This document shows, in pieces, positions 9,001 to 18,501 of a stretch of DNA of 61,812 bases (positions are counted from its first letter, which is position 1; each line of letters begins with the position of its first letter). The DNA comes from a virus. Made by a program: the position numbers and the translations under genes. Under the pieces are notes generated by a model. The model made no database searches. It saw nothing but the letters and a program-made list of their open reading frames with translations, and had not been told where the DNA came from. The DNA is taken from positions 1 to 61,812 of the IMG/VR virus record IMGVR_UViG_3300050821_007079. The stretch is one strand, 5' to 3'.

Positions 9001-12000
9001 TACTTGCTGAACTGCGCGCTCTGCTGCCGGGGCGTCATAGCCGAGAGGCCGGCCTGTCCGATGCCCTGTGTGGCGTCCGCCGCCAGGTTCTTCATGGTCT
9101 GCCGGTCGAAGGTGACCGACTTCATCACGCGATCGATCGCGTTCCCAACGTGCTTTCCATCGGGATCCTGCTCTAGGTGCTGGTTACTCAGACGTCGGAC
9201 TTCGCCGGGAGTCTGCGCATACTGCTTGCCTTTGAAGATCGTGCCGTGCTCGCGCATGATCGCGTCGAGCGCCGAGAAGTGCTTGTCAGTGGAGCGGAAA
9301 CCCAAGATGTCGGCGACCACTTGCTTGAACATGCCCCAGAGGGTGCGGCTGGTGTTGGCGATCCGCACGGTATCGAGGAACTTCTGGAAGTTCGGATTTG
9401 AGTATGCCTCGGCAACCATCTCGTGCACGTTGTCGGTGCGAGCGCCGTAGAACCGGTTCGCGCCCGGCTGCCGGCGGACTTCCGCCAGGATGCCCTCCAG
9501 GCGCTGGCGGACCGCGGGGTTTGCGACGATCGCGCGGGAGGTGGCGACATGTGTCAGTTCGTGGCCGAGAACATGCATCAGGGTGAACGAGGGGTTCTGC
9601 CCGTCCGCGCGCAGGCCCTCCAGGTAGTCCCGGTTGATCCGGATGATCGGCCCCTGCTCGTGCCACTCGGTCTGCCCGGCGGAACTCGGCGTGTCCATCA
9701 GGGCTTCGTGGGCGTAGCCCACAACCGTGTTGCGATCGACGACTTTGGATAGAGCCGTAAAGAGCTTGTGCATGGGCGAGCCGGGGTCGAGGTGCTGCAA
9801 GGCGGCACCGATCAGGGCATGCGCATCCTTGCCGCCATCATCCCGGTAGGCAAGTTCCATCTGCTTGGCGACGGCTGCTGCCGCATTGTGGATGGCGGTG
9901 GGCTTCTGCGGATACCCGAGAGTGCTACGCAGCTCCTCCTGGTCCCGCCGGGCCGCCTCGCCTTCACGCAGCAGGGCGGCAACCGTGGAGTTCAAATGCA
10001 TGCGCCCTTCGTCTGTCGGCTTGAAGTCGAGCGGGCTCTCATCGTAATCGTCGTGCTCGAGGCGCTGCGTATCTCCGCGCTGGCGCGCTTCCTCTTCGTT
10101 GAGGCGTGCACGCTCATCCGCGGCGGCGCGCATGTCACGCAGGGCAACTGCACCCTCGCGCGGCCGGCGTTCGAACTTCCCAGACTCACCGCGATATCCT
10201 TCTTTCTTCGCGTTGAGTAGGGCCGAGAGTTCATCCTCATGTGCAGGGGTGAACTTCTCCTTAAGACCTGTGTATCCGGACTTAGGTTGCACTGCCTCCG
10301 GGAACGGCAGGGTCAGCTGCTGGCCATGGCTACGCAGGCTCGCGTTGCGCTCCTGAGCTTCTACCGCAGTGAGTATCGGGTGCTTCTCGACTGCCTCGCC
10401 GGCGACCGGCGCTGCCTTGAGGGGATAGCCCTCGTCGTCATGAGTGAGTCGATCCGGATTGGCACGAGCAGCAGACTTGGCCTGGCGTTGCAGCTCCGTC
10501 TTGTAAGTGTCAATCAAGTACTGGGCGCGGTTCGCCGGTTCTTTCTTACCCAGGGCGTCCATCAGGGTAGCGAATTTCTTGGCAGCCGAACGGGCCTCCG
10601 GCGAGCGCAGACTCTGCGCCTTGAGAGCACGACCGTACTGCAGCAGCTCGCGCATGTAGCGCTGAGCCATCAGGGGGCTGCCCTCAGACTTAAGGTCCGA
10701 TCGCTTGAGCGACATCAGCCCCTGCAGGTGCTTCTCGCCGTTCTCAATCGACACAGCGAGATCCTTATACTGCTGAACTCGCTCCGCTTTCTGCTCCGCG
10801 GGGGTCATCTTGGCTGCGCGCTCCATCTCGCGCTGCGACTCGACCGTCGTCATCAAGGCTTCGGGGTCGAACGTCTTGTAGCCGACCAGGCGGCGGGATC
10901 GAGTCCCGGCCTTGGCGGCGTTGACGCGCTGCTCGCGCTCCGTCAGGGCGCGGCGCGGCGAGACCGCAAACTTCTCGGACGTGGCGTTGCCCAGTTCTTC
11001 GTGTTTTTCCTGGCCACGATAGAACCGGTTGATGCGCTTCTCCATCTTGGAGCGCACACCCTGATCCTCCGACCGCATCTGCTCCGCGGTGAGTTTCGTC
11101 CGCGCGCCACCCTGGCTGCGCTCCAGGACTTCTTCGTAGGTGCGATCCAGGTCCGCCTCATTCATGCCGTGAATGTCGGCGCGGGACGGCCGGCGGCTAG
11201 GCTCCAGGACTTCCGGATTGAAAGTGCGCAGGGGCTCCGTGTACTGCTTACCTGGTGCCGCCTTGTTGTTGAGGTATTCCTCTACACCTTCGGGGGCGAC
11301 TTCGAGTGCGGCCCGCGCGATCTGGTCGGCCTTCGTCTCGTAGGCGTGCGTCCGAAGGAACGTGGCAACTTGCTTCTCAGCCAGCTCAATGCCGACTTTA
11401 GCTTTTGCCACATCCGCCTCGCCATGCGCGGTATTACGCATGACTCGCATGCCAGCAAGTTCATGATCGAGGTCTTGGTAGCGTCGCTGAGCATCCGGAG
11501 AATGAAAGACAACATCCTCTGGAGCAGGAAACCCAGCGCCACCCCATGCCCGACCCCGAATTTCATTGTGGAGACGACGCGCTTCCGCTGTTAGGCGGCC
11601 GGCGGCTTCGGTCCGAGAAACGGCAGGTGACTCTTTACCGCTGCCCAAATCGCGGCGAGCTGCGCCTTCAGCACGGGCCCGAACAGTGTCCCCAGAAGAA
11701 ACATTACGCTCGACAGCACTAGATACAGCACGGGAAGCTCCTTTCTCAGATTGAGTACGTTGAATTTGCTCATGTTCCAAACCAATCAGCTGCGCCCGGC
11801 GCAACACTGCGGCGGGAGCGGTCGTGACTTGCGCGGTTCGTCCCCGCGCCACGTCAGTATACTGCTGTGCGAGCTGGTGCGCTTCCTGTTCGGTTGCGAC
11901 GCCCGTCTCACGAGTAACATTACCCTGATCGTCGTGCTGCTGCACGATAAAGTTTCCGTTACTCGGCTTGCCCTCGCCGGCGCCTGTGGCATGCCCGAGG

Positions 12001-14084
12001 ATCTCCTGCATATTGCCGACTTTAGCGTCACGATAGTGCGTGTACTCGTCCGCATGGGCCTGGTCCTTCGCGATCAGGACGCCGCCCTTCTCGTCGAAGT
12101 TGACCATCGGAATTGCCTGGTCGCCAGCCGCTTCGCGGACCTGATCGAGTAGGCCATCACGTCGCAGACGCGCCACGTTGTCGGCGGAAAGGTAAACTGC
12201 CCCCCGCTCATGGTTAGGATCGGCCAGATCCTTTAATTGCGCCTGGATGTCTCCAAACGGTTCTGCAGAGGGATGGTCCGGGGTGCCGGCCTCCATGGGG
12301 CGGTTGCCGCGGGTCGTCAGCTCCGGCCGCGCGCGGACACCGGCTTGGAGGGACGGCTGGTCGCGGAACAGGTCCGGTTGGTTGATATCGGCGCGCTGGG
12401 CCGCGCGGGCGCGCAGCTCATCGGCGACCGTCTGCGGAGCCGGTTCAGGGCGAGTGTACTCGGCGCCGGGGCCGGCGATCGGCGCCTTACGGCCGGTCAT
12501 ATCCCGTAGGGGCAGGTTCAGCTGCTGGCCGGCGGCGTTCGCGGGTGGCGTCGGGCCGGGCCGCGGAGCGTTCATCTGGCCGCCGCGCAGGTCCAAGTTA
12601 CCTTGAGGACCGTTGGGCTCGAACATGCCGTAGCCGGCGGGCTGGTTGGGGCCAGTGGTCTCGGGGGCCGGGGCGCCCTGGTAAGGCGTCTCTGGAGCCT
12701 CGCCGAAGTTGTGCCGTGCCTGGATGGCCATGGCCTGGTCGGGGGCGACACCCTGCGGTAGCTGCAGGTCCATCTCAGCCTGTCCCGGCGGCTGGCCGGG
12801 GGTGATGATCCTGGGCTCCTCGCCGGTCAGGGTCTCGAAGCCCTCGCGGTTGCGCTCTACCGGCGTGTATTCGTCCGTGGGGACAGTGGTCGTGTGGTTC
12901 TCGCCACCGGCCGTCGTCTCCATGCCAGCGTGCGCCTCGCCGGGGTTCTGCTGATTGGGCAGCGGCTCTTGTGCGCGCGGCCCGTGACCCATGACTGCGC
13001 CAAATCCCGCGCCGGTGAGTCCGCCGGTGATCGCGCCTTCGAGAGCCTGCTTGCCTGCCTCGGCCATATCCGGGTTGCGGCTCGAGTCGTACGTGTGCGC
13101 CGCTGCCTCGCGAGCGACGTAGTCCGCTCCGGCCGTGCCGCCCATCTGCAGGGCTTGATCCGCCGCGCCGCCGGCGACCCGCGCGCCCAGGGTGGCACCT
13201 TCTTTGCTCAACACGGGAGTGAGGAACCGGCCGGCGACCGTCGCAATGGCACCGGAGACCAGGCCGCCGATCACGGGGGCGTACTTCTGGGCCTCCGTAG
13301 TCAGTTCCTGGCGGGCCTGCGCGGGGTCCATGCCGCTGGCGATCTTCTGCGCGTAGGCTGGCGAGCGCTGCCGTAGCACGTCCTCGGGGGTGTTCTGAAT
13401 GTCATCAGCAATGTTGTTCGCGAGCTGCCCTATCGAGAGGCCCGTCTGAGTCGCGCCGATATAGGTCAGGGCGCTGACGCCCGCGCGGGCGGCGGCACCG
13501 GCACCGAGGAGGGTCGTGAGAGTGGCGGGTGCGGCGGCGGCAACCTGTAGGGCAATTGCGTGCATTGCCTCTTTCGGGCCGCCTTGGAAGATGGTCTTGT
13601 GCGGGTCAAGCGTCGCCCATTGGCGTTCGCCGAGTTCCTGCTCCATCGGAGTGAGCTCGTTCTGCCAGTAGTTCTGTCCCTCTTGAGCCACGGTCCGTAC
13701 GGCGTGCATGCCCTGGGTAACCCCGCTATCGGGGCCGGTGAACCGGCTCGCGGCGTACTCGCCGAGACCCGCGACCTGTGAGCCGATGCCCGCGAGACCG
13801 CCCATGACCGCCCGGCCGGTACCGGCGAGCACTCCCTCTTTGGGGGGTGCCTGCCCGTACGTAGCAGCCTTGCGTAAAAGATCGTCAAGTTCGGGGTTGC
13901 CGGCAGCCTGGGTGCCCGGTGCGTTGGGCCGCTGCATGCCAATATCCTGCAGGCGCTGGGCAGCGTCCGCGCGTAAATCCTGAATGGAGCGACGCGCCGG
14001 GATGCCAAGCTGCGGCGCTGGCTGGTCCGGCTCCGGCTGGTCTATGGCCGAGGCTTCCTCAGAGATATTACGTATCGCCATCAT
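6084..14084 (-). CDS. Giant polyvalent/ejection protein with internal zinc metallopeptidase, 2666 aa
   Basis: This single gene fills 8 kb. The N terminus has Gly/Ala-rich hydrophobic stretches (residues ~90-370), then a Pro/Gln-rich linker. A zincin motif HELTH (about residue 1510) is followed by NVHEMVAEAYSN, a plausible third ligand. The C-terminal third has hydrophobic helices and RPLLFQFMKY near residue 2330, reminiscent of the PLxRFG region of large phage polyvalent proteins. It is probably packaged in the capsid and delivered with the DNA, possibly cleaving envelope or host proteins. It follows two other ejection-type genes. Confidence 0.85.
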   Translation of the reverse strand: MMAIRNISEEASAIDQPEPDQPAPQLGIPARRSIQDLRADAAQRLQDIGMQRPNAPGTQAAGNPELDDLLRKAATYGQAPPKEGVLAGTGRAVMGGLAGIGSQVAGLGEYAASRFTGPDSGVTQGMHAVRTVAQEGQNYWQNELTPMEQELGERQWATLDPHKTIFQGGPKEAMHAIALQVAAAAPATLTTLLGAGAAARAGVSALTYIGATQTGLSIGQLANNIADDIQNTPEDVLRQRSPAYAQKIASGMDPAQARQELTTEAQKYAPVIGGLVSGAIATVAGRFLTPVLSKEGATLGARVAGGAADQALQMGGTAGADYVAREAAAHTYDSSRNPDMAEAGKQALEGAITGGLTGAGFGAVMGHGPRAQEPLPNQQNPGEAHAGMETTAGGENHTTTVPTDEYTPVERNREGFETLTGEEPRIITPGQPPGQAEMDLQLPQGVAPDQAMAIQARHNFGEAPETPYQGAPAPETTGPNQPAGYGMFEPNGPQGNLDLRGGQMNAPRPGPTPPANAAGQQLNLPLRDMTGRKAPIAGPGAEYTRPEPAPQTVADELRARAAQRADINQPDLFRDQPSLQAGVRARPELTTRGNRPMEAGTPDHPSAEPFGDIQAQLKDLADPNHERGAVYLSADNVARLRRDGLLDQVREAAGDQAIPMVNFDEKGGVLIAKDQAHADEYTHYRDAKVGNMQEILGHATGAGEGKPSNGNFIVQQHDDQGNVTRETGVATEQEAHQLAQQYTDVARGRTAQVTTAPAAVLRRAQLIGLEHEQIQRTQSEKGASRAVSSAVERNVSSGDTVRARAEGAARRDLGSGKESPAVSRTEAAGRLTAEARRLHNEIRGRAWGGAGFPAPEDVVFHSPDAQRRYQDLDHELAGMRVMRNTAHGEADVAKAKVGIELAEKQVATFLRTHAYETKADQIARAALEVAPEGVEEYLNNKAAPGKQYTEPLRTFNPEVLEPSRRPSRADIHGMNEADLDRTYEEVLERSQGGARTKLTAEQMRSEDQGVRSKMEKRINRFYRGQEKHEELGNATSEKFAVSPRRALTEREQRVNAAKAGTRSRRLVGYKTFDPEALMTTVESQREMERAAKMTPAEQKAERVQQYKDLAVSIENGEKHLQGLMSLKRSDLKSEGSPLMAQRYMRELLQYGRALKAQSLRSPEARSAAKKFATLMDALGKKEPANRAQYLIDTYKTELQRQAKSAARANPDRLTHDDEGYPLKAAPVAGEAVEKHPILTAVEAQERNASLRSHGQQLTLPFPEAVQPKSGYTGLKEKFTPAHEDELSALLNAKKEGYRGESGKFERRPREGAVALRDMRAAADERARLNEEEARQRGDTQRLEHDDYDESPLDFKPTDEGRMHLNSTVAALLREGEAARRDQEELRSTLGYPQKPTAIHNAAAAVAKQMELAYRDDGGKDAHALIGAALQHLDPGSPMHKLFTALSKVVDRNTVVGYAHEALMDTPSSAGQTEWHEQGPIIRINRDYLEGLRADGQNPSFTLMHVLGHELTHVATSRAIVANPAVRQRLEGILAEVRRQPGANRFYGARTDNVHEMVAEAYSNPNFQKFLDTVRIANTSRTLWGMFKQVVADILGFRSTDKHFSALDAIMREHGTIFKGKQYAQTPGEVRRLSNQHLEQDPDGKHVGNAIDRVMKSVTFDRQTMKNLAADATQGIGQAGLSAMTPRQQSAQFSKYFERSDGTNPYKRYWDTFFKRAADNAISMEKVGKISNNWSNLEERYGIDTAAAVSKLMHDSTVYQFHPDMDLSHELNEHLKSPEQQARQKAGAAVFDKLPTEWQEHYQTMRKYYADEQRNSTDQMVLNGLHAMLTKGEDAAMTPKEFDSKYTSDSVRSLKLDTAEGLEKEFGDKLSGAHRDMVEKIGTIGNRPGPYFPLMRNGDYVVSAERRLGSKEFDSSKEAQAYMASQRASDPTLSVSVKTTEDGTWRVSTSEKEVRMAESRSEANQHRREMAAQYGEENTKPVQLKADLYKGEASITTGSSLDRLVGLLEGNAAAQNAVKDFYLRSLGDQSFRKRELFRSNRRGVDIENQHRSFAQYGRSQSYYLSQLKYGRHLANAQGDVQRAVSEHRDESQVSAVRMGEFARELALRDQISSNPYKVSDLVRKGTSLTGFMMLTSPSHWFVRAAQPYVLSAPWLGARHGFAESVGALGRAQAMIADPLLKETVQSGLGLKALFSRAAAEKSYTVIDQVLAHIKANAGADAPKIAAMVQHLRENNLIDLSMATELSDISKGKSTGLTARVLDASRIMLHLCEVNNRVLTAVAARELGLKAGMTEAQAVEHAADAINVTHNDYSYGNTPRMFMAQSKGLLGGARPLLFQFMKYPQQVYGMMISSGLAALKGKTPQERAIGVKTLAGVLATHLIAAGAVGATIQPIKWALGALMAGASALNMTDTPYTVANAMSGETYDNMLREVTSDLFGTEMGELVAKGLPTAVGLDLSQRMALGSTYMFHLKTDSDASTIGSVAEAMGGPWLNVGENFWDAGKKFLSGDVLGAIEHASPHIIRDLVKAGQMSQQGVVNNAGTTLIPADKLSGGEIFAQSLGFHPDAVAEVQNRNNAERSALLNITDQKKALVKEFAAAEPNDRRAVRDKVKEFNTRHPGFAIDSSSLVRAAAAKAVADLEMQKYGVRARAKQLPEVTGAGSAFNVQ

Positions 14085-14090
14085 CCTTCC

Positions 14091-16541
14091 TTATCGAGGA
14101 GGGACGCCGTAGCCCTGCCCGTAACCTTGCCCATATGCCATCGCCGGATCCATCGGAGTCTGCTGAGTCAGACTCGGCAGAGGGATCTTGTTCTCGAGCG
14201 CAAACTGCTGGCGCTGCTCAGGAGGCATAGCGTACAGCATGCCCACCAGAGAAGCGATCTTGCCCTGGGTCTGCGGATCGGACCGCCCGGCGCGGCCCTC
14301 CAACATCTCGGCAACGCCGAGTGCTTCTGCCTGATCGCGCGGATCGAGTACGTTCTTCAGCTGCGAGGCGTAGAACTTCTGACTCTGGGCCGGTAGCCGC
14401 GAGCCGCCGGCCGATGCCGCACGGATCGTCGCTGCCTCGAGCGTTGTGTCGTTGCGTTGACCGTAGTAGTTGCCGCGCTGCTGCGCTTCGTTGGCCTGTG
14501 CATGCGCGAGGCCTGCGTGCTCCTTGAGATACGGGATCTGCGCGGCGGTCTCCATGTTCTTGCGCTTCTGTTCCTGCATGGCGAGCGTCTCACCGACGAA
14601 ATTCTTCGGGTCGCTGTAGGTCGCCATTAGGTGATTCAGATTCTGCTGATCGAGCATCACGGGAGCGCCGACCGGCTTGCCGTGGTCCTCGTCGTAGCCG
14701 ACGCCGACAATATTCCCGGTCTGCGGATCGAGGCCGAAGTGCATTCCGTGACCCGTCGGCATGTAGTTGTAGGCCGTCTTCAATGCCGCCATGGCGCCCT
14801 GCTTGTTGCCGGCGCGGTCGAGCGCAATGCCCTGCTGCATGTACTGCATGAAGTTCTCGTGCTGGAACTTCGAGACCTGGTCATCCGCCATCATGGCGGC
14901 GGCGGCCGGACTGGAAGCCTGCCGGTGCGCGAGAAGTCCACCGATGATGCCCTGTTTCATCTTGTCCCATTCCTGGGTCGAGGTGTTCGGGATGTCCTGA
15001 TGGTCCATCTGGAGCTGCGAGAAATCGATTGGCGCGGCGGCGGCCGGCGCGGGCGCGGGCGCAGGCGGACCCTGCTGTTCGGGACCGCGGGAAGGAATCG
15101 CTCCGCCACCCCCACCGGAACCGCCCAGAGCTGCGGCCATGCCGCTGCGGCTATAAGGAGTGATCGGTGTGCCGTCGGGCGCGGTCGTTACCATGTCGCC
15201 AGGGGGGCGAGGACCGCCATGCTCTACCATGCTGGGATCGTCGTCGTACGGTGCCGGCGGACCCTGCATGGGCGGCGGCGCGGCCGGACCTTGGCTTGGC
15301 GCGGGAGCGGCGGCTGCTGCCGGGGCGGCCTTCGGTGCAGGCGCGGCGGCTGGCTCCTGGTTACCCATCAGCCACCGGTTGCCCGCCTGGTACGCACCTG
15401 CATAGGCGTTTTCGATCGGTACACCGACGTGCTTCGCGTAGAACTTGACGGAATTGCCGAGCGCCGGAATAAGCCCCGGCCACTCGTCCGTGGTCTGCGC
15501 GGGCTCGAGTCCAGAGGCAGGTTTGTCCTTCGCCGTGTCACCGCCGTCGGCGAATCGCTTGATCGTCTTGCCGAGCCGGTTGCGCTGGCCGTCGTTGTTC
15601 ACGTCCTTCTCAAACGAGTTCGGCTGCGGCTTAGGCTCCGCGGCCGGTTTGAAGGGCTGTGGCTTGTCGACTGCACCGCCATTAGAGAACTTACTCAAGG
15701 TTTCAGCGAACCGAGCGCGCTGGCCGAGCTTGCCTTTGGCGTGGGCGGCCTTGTCGAGTTTGCCCTTGGGGATTTTTTCGCCCTTGGGGACGCCTAGTTG
15801 CTCGTGCAGTGCACCCGGATGCTTGATCGCACCCTGGATGAAGTGGCCGCCGTCGGCCAACATGGGGTCCTGGCTGCCCGGCTGTGCGTCGGTGTTGCGC
15901 GGCGGACCGCCCTCAGCACCCATCTCCTGATTGTCTACTGGAGCTTTCTCCATGGGCGGGTGCATGGCGGTCTGCGCGGCCTTAGACGCCGGTGCCTTGT
16001 TGCCGGGCTTCGCCGGGCGTTGCCGAACGAGGCCAGTTGCCTTACGACCGGGGATACCGCCGTCGGCGAACGGGCGTGGCTGTCCCACTTGGGCGTCACT
16101 CTGCGGCAGGGGCATCGGACCCGAAGCGGCCGGAAGACCCGGCGCGGCGGAAGACCCCGACTGCCCAGGCTGCGGTGTGCTCATGGCGGCGTTGCCCGGC
16201 GCGGGAACCGTCGACTGTGCGGCAGGTCCCATCGCATGTTGGCCCTGGCCGGGAAGAAAGCTGGACAGTTTCGCCTTGGCCGACTTGTATACGTCCTGGA
16301 GGGCATTACGTACGGGGTCGAACAGCATGCCCTGCGACTGGAAGGGGGTCTGTCCGTTCTGCTGCTGCCACTTCTGGAAGTTCCCTGTGTCGTACTGGTT
16401 CGCCATAGCGGCGGGATCGACCATGGAGTCCTTCATGTACCGATTCCGGAGATCTTGCTCCGTCATCTTCTGCTCAGTCTCTGCGCCCTGGATACCGCCC
16501 TGGATAAGCGCGCCCCAGTTGCCTGCGTTCATCTTACCCAT
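14091..16541 (-). CDS. Internal virion/ejection-type protein, 816 aa
   Basis: Low-complexity Pro/Ala/Gly-rich protein with several ADGG/SNGG signatures (FADGGIPGRK, LADGGHFIQG, FSNGGAV, FADGGD) that recur in its neighbour and in the 119-aa protein beside the portal. The C-terminal ~280 residues are more ordered and helical. It starts by TAATG overlap after the 496-aa gene. It is probably a virion core or ejection protein acting with the giant protein. Confidence 0.7.
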   Translation of the reverse strand: MGKMNAGNWGALIQGGIQGAETEQKMTEQDLRNRYMKDSMVDPAAMANQYDTGNFQKWQQQNGQTPFQSQGMLFDPVRNALQDVYKSAKAKLSSFLPGQGQHAMGPAAQSTVPAPGNAAMSTPQPGQSGSSAAPGLPAASGPMPLPQSDAQVGQPRPFADGGIPGRKATGLVRQRPAKPGNKAPASKAAQTAMHPPMEKAPVDNQEMGAEGGPPRNTDAQPGSQDPMLADGGHFIQGAIKHPGALHEQLGVPKGEKIPKGKLDKAAHAKGKLGQRARFAETLSKFSNGGAVDKPQPFKPAAEPKPQPNSFEKDVNNDGQRNRLGKTIKRFADGGDTAKDKPASGLEPAQTTDEWPGLIPALGNSVKFYAKHVGVPIENAYAGAYQAGNRWLMGNQEPAAAPAPKAAPAAAAAPAPSQGPAAPPPMQGPPAPYDDDPSMVEHGGPRPPGDMVTTAPDGTPITPYSRSGMAAALGGSGGGGGAIPSRGPEQQGPPAPAPAPAAAAPIDFSQLQMDHQDIPNTSTQEWDKMKQGIIGGLLAHRQASSPAAAAMMADDQVSKFQHENFMQYMQQGIALDRAGNKQGAMAALKTAYNYMPTGHGMHFGLDPQTGNIVGVGYDEDHGKPVGAPVMLDQQNLNHLMATYSDPKNFVGETLAMQEQKRKNMETAAQIPYLKEHAGLAHAQANEAQQRGNYYGQRNDTTLEAATIRAASAGGSRLPAQSQKFYASQLKNVLDPRDQAEALGVAEMLEGRAGRSDPQTQGKIASLVGMLYAMPPEQRQQFALENKIPLPSLTQQTPMDPAMAYGQGYGQGYGVPPR

Positions 16542-18031
16542 TAGTGCATCCCCATCTGTGCGCGTTGGTCCTGAGCGGGAATGTGATACCGCTGCAGGAG
16601 CTTGTCGAAGAATTCCTTGCCCTTGGCGTGAACGACGTCTGCCGGGACGATGTACTCGCCCACGGAGACCTTGGCCGGGACCTGATCGTCGATGCCGGTG
16701 CCATCACTGGGGCCGTGCTGGATCATACCGGGACCCGGCGAGCCGCCATTGGCCGCGATCCAGGGACCTGGAATGCCGACCTGCGGCGGTAAACCCTGGG
16801 ACGCTTGAACCGGCGGACTGCCGTAGTCCATGCGCTTGCGCTGCGGGATGCCGCCGTCGGCGAACGTAGTCGTCTGCCCCTGCGGTCCCATACCCGCGGC
16901 GCTAAATTGCGGGGGAGCCATGTTTACCGGCTGCTGTAAAAACTGGTCTTTGGCTGCACCGGACTGTGCAGTCGTGGTTGGCAACATACCATTGGACTGC
17001 CCCCCATAATAGGCGCCCTGAACGGCATCGAGTCCTTTACCAGTGATACCCGCATCAAATCCCTGCGATGCGCCCTGACCGAGTCCTTGTCCGAAACTCT
17101 GCTGCGGAGCCTGATACTGCGCACCCTGCTGAATCTGCGGAAGTCCCTGCACCGGGACCATCGGCGCACCACCATCCGCATATCGATGCCGGCCGGGGAT
17201 CGCGCCACCATCGGCCATGAAGGCCATCGCCGCCATACCCGCCACGCTGCCGAGGCCGGACATGAGCGAGTTCGACCCCGCCTGCTGCGCGTTGTACTGC
17301 GTCATCTGATTCTGGAATGCCTGGTTCTGGATGTTGGCCGACTGGCCATAACCCTGCAGTCCCGTGCTCAACATCTGGGACGGCGCGGAGAGCGCGCTCG
17401 AGCCTGTCGCCGTGGTCTGGTTACCGAGACCGACGATGTTCGACCCCGTAGCGTTCGCGCCCGACGTGTACCCCTGGCCGACGCCGGCCGCCTGGAGGTT
17501 CTGTCCCAACGCCTGTGATGTAAGACCCATGCCGGTGAGCTGGCGCTGCTGGCCTGCGCCGTACGCCGCATTTCCGACCGCTCCGGCCTGTGCCAGGTTG
17601 GCATTCAAATTAAGGGCCCCAGACTTCAGCTGCGAAGGGTCGACGCCGTAGCTGCCGAGCTGCCGCTGGTTGTTGAGTCGGGCCGCGTTGTAGGCCTGGC
17701 CCGTCTGCGCCGCCGCCGCCGCACTGGCCTGCGCCATGCCCGCGGGCGAGCCGTAGTCCTGCGCTGTCTGGAGCTGGTTGTTCAGGCCGCCGAGGGTCTG
17801 ATTCTCGAACTGCTGAGTAGCCGCGCCGCCGGCGCCAGCCTGCTGGCCGATGAGCGGGTTGAGCTGGCTCTGGACACCTTGAGTCGTAGCGCCGTTCTGC
17901 GTGACTTGATTGTTTGCCCAGTTGAGCTGATTGCCGCCGGCCGTCTGCGCAGTCTGCCCGATGGCACTGCTCGAACCGGATTGCGCGCTCGTATTCGGCG
18001 CGTTAGGAACTGAACCGCCGCCCATACACAT
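16541..18031 (-). CDS. Virion-associated protein, 496 aa
   Basis: The first ~270 residues are Ala/Gln/Asn/Gly-rich with helical repeats. Then come ADGGAIPGRH and FADGGIPQRK, and a C-terminal domain with DDQVPAKVSVGEYIVPADVVHAKG and FFDKLL. That C-terminal signature is widely seen in virion proteins of podovirus-like phages. It is likely a capsid-internal or head-tail component. Confidence 0.75.
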   Translation of the reverse strand: MCMGGGSVPNAPNTSAQSGSSSAIGQTAQTAGGNQLNWANNQVTQNGATTQGVQSQLNPLIGQQAGAGGAATQQFENQTLGGLNNQLQTAQDYGSPAGMAQASAAAAAQTGQAYNAARLNNQRQLGSYGVDPSQLKSGALNLNANLAQAGAVGNAAYGAGQQRQLTGMGLTSQALGQNLQAAGVGQGYTSGANATGSNIVGLGNQTTATGSSALSAPSQMLSTGLQGYGQSANIQNQAFQNQMTQYNAQQAGSNSLMSGLGSVAGMAAMAFMADGGAIPGRHRYADGGAPMVPVQGLPQIQQGAQYQAPQQSFGQGLGQGASQGFDAGITGKGLDAVQGAYYGGQSNGMLPTTTAQSGAAKDQFLQQPVNMAPPQFSAAGMGPQGQTTTFADGGIPQRKRMDYGSPPVQASQGLPPQVGIPGPWIAANGGSPGPGMIQHGPSDGTGIDDQVPAKVSVGEYIVPADVVHAKGKEFFDKLLQRYHIPAQDQRAQMGMH

Positions 18032-18501
18032 TAGAGCACCTTCGAATAGGCAATCGCGATCTGCGAGTAACCTTCTGATTCAAATAGAACTTTCAAGTGC
18101 GGGGCACCGAGCGGGCTCTTGTCCGTAACGATCATGTAATCGGCTCCAAGCTCTTTGAGACGGGTCTGTGCAACTTGCAGGAGCCGGCGGGCGATGCCCG
18201 AGCCGCGGTGTTCCGGGAGCAGATAGAACATATCTGCAGTGGCCACCATACTATCGTCATGGGCCGACGGTGACAAGTACATGAAAAGATACGCGACCAG
18301 CTGTTTCGCATCGACTGTTGCACCAAATGCGTAAAGAGTGCCCTTCGCCTGACAGTCGATGAAGTGCTGGTAGTTCACATTGACCTGGTGCGTCTTGTAG
18401 TGTACCTCGGTCTCCGCGTAGTGCGCAGCATGCAGTACCTTCAAGTCGTCGACCGCCGGGGCAACCAGGAACTCGCCGATTTCGTAGTTCTTGAACTTCA
18501 T
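18031..18501 (-). CDS. GNAT-family N-acetyltransferase, 156 aa
   Basis: The acetyl-CoA-binding motif A is visible as FYLLPEHRGSGIARRLL, followed by a beta strand and GAPHLKVLFESEGY. The length is normal for GNAT. It lies between the spanin genes and virion proteins, so it may modify a virion or host protein; the target is unknown. The stop overlaps the next start. Confidence 0.85.
   Translation of the reverse strand: MKFKNYEIGEFLVAPAVDDLKVLHAAHYAETEVHYKTHQVNVNYQHFIDCQAKGTLYAFGATVDAKQLVAYLFMYLSPSAHDDSMVATADMFYLLPEHRGSGIARRLLQVAQTRLKELGADYMIVTDKSPLGAPHLKVLFESEGYSQIAIAYSKVL

Noticed and set aside
10239-11594. A 451-codon plus-strand open frame inside the giant virion gene
   Set aside because: It is the antisense shadow of GC-rich codons in a clearly coding minus-strand gene, with no SD or recognisable domain. 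The same holds for the 388-codon frame at 14631-15797.
12991-12999. A tenth TGACTGCGC copy in the structural half
   Set aside because: It lies antisense to the giant gene, is isolated from the others, and roughly one chance occurrence is plausible in 62 kb.
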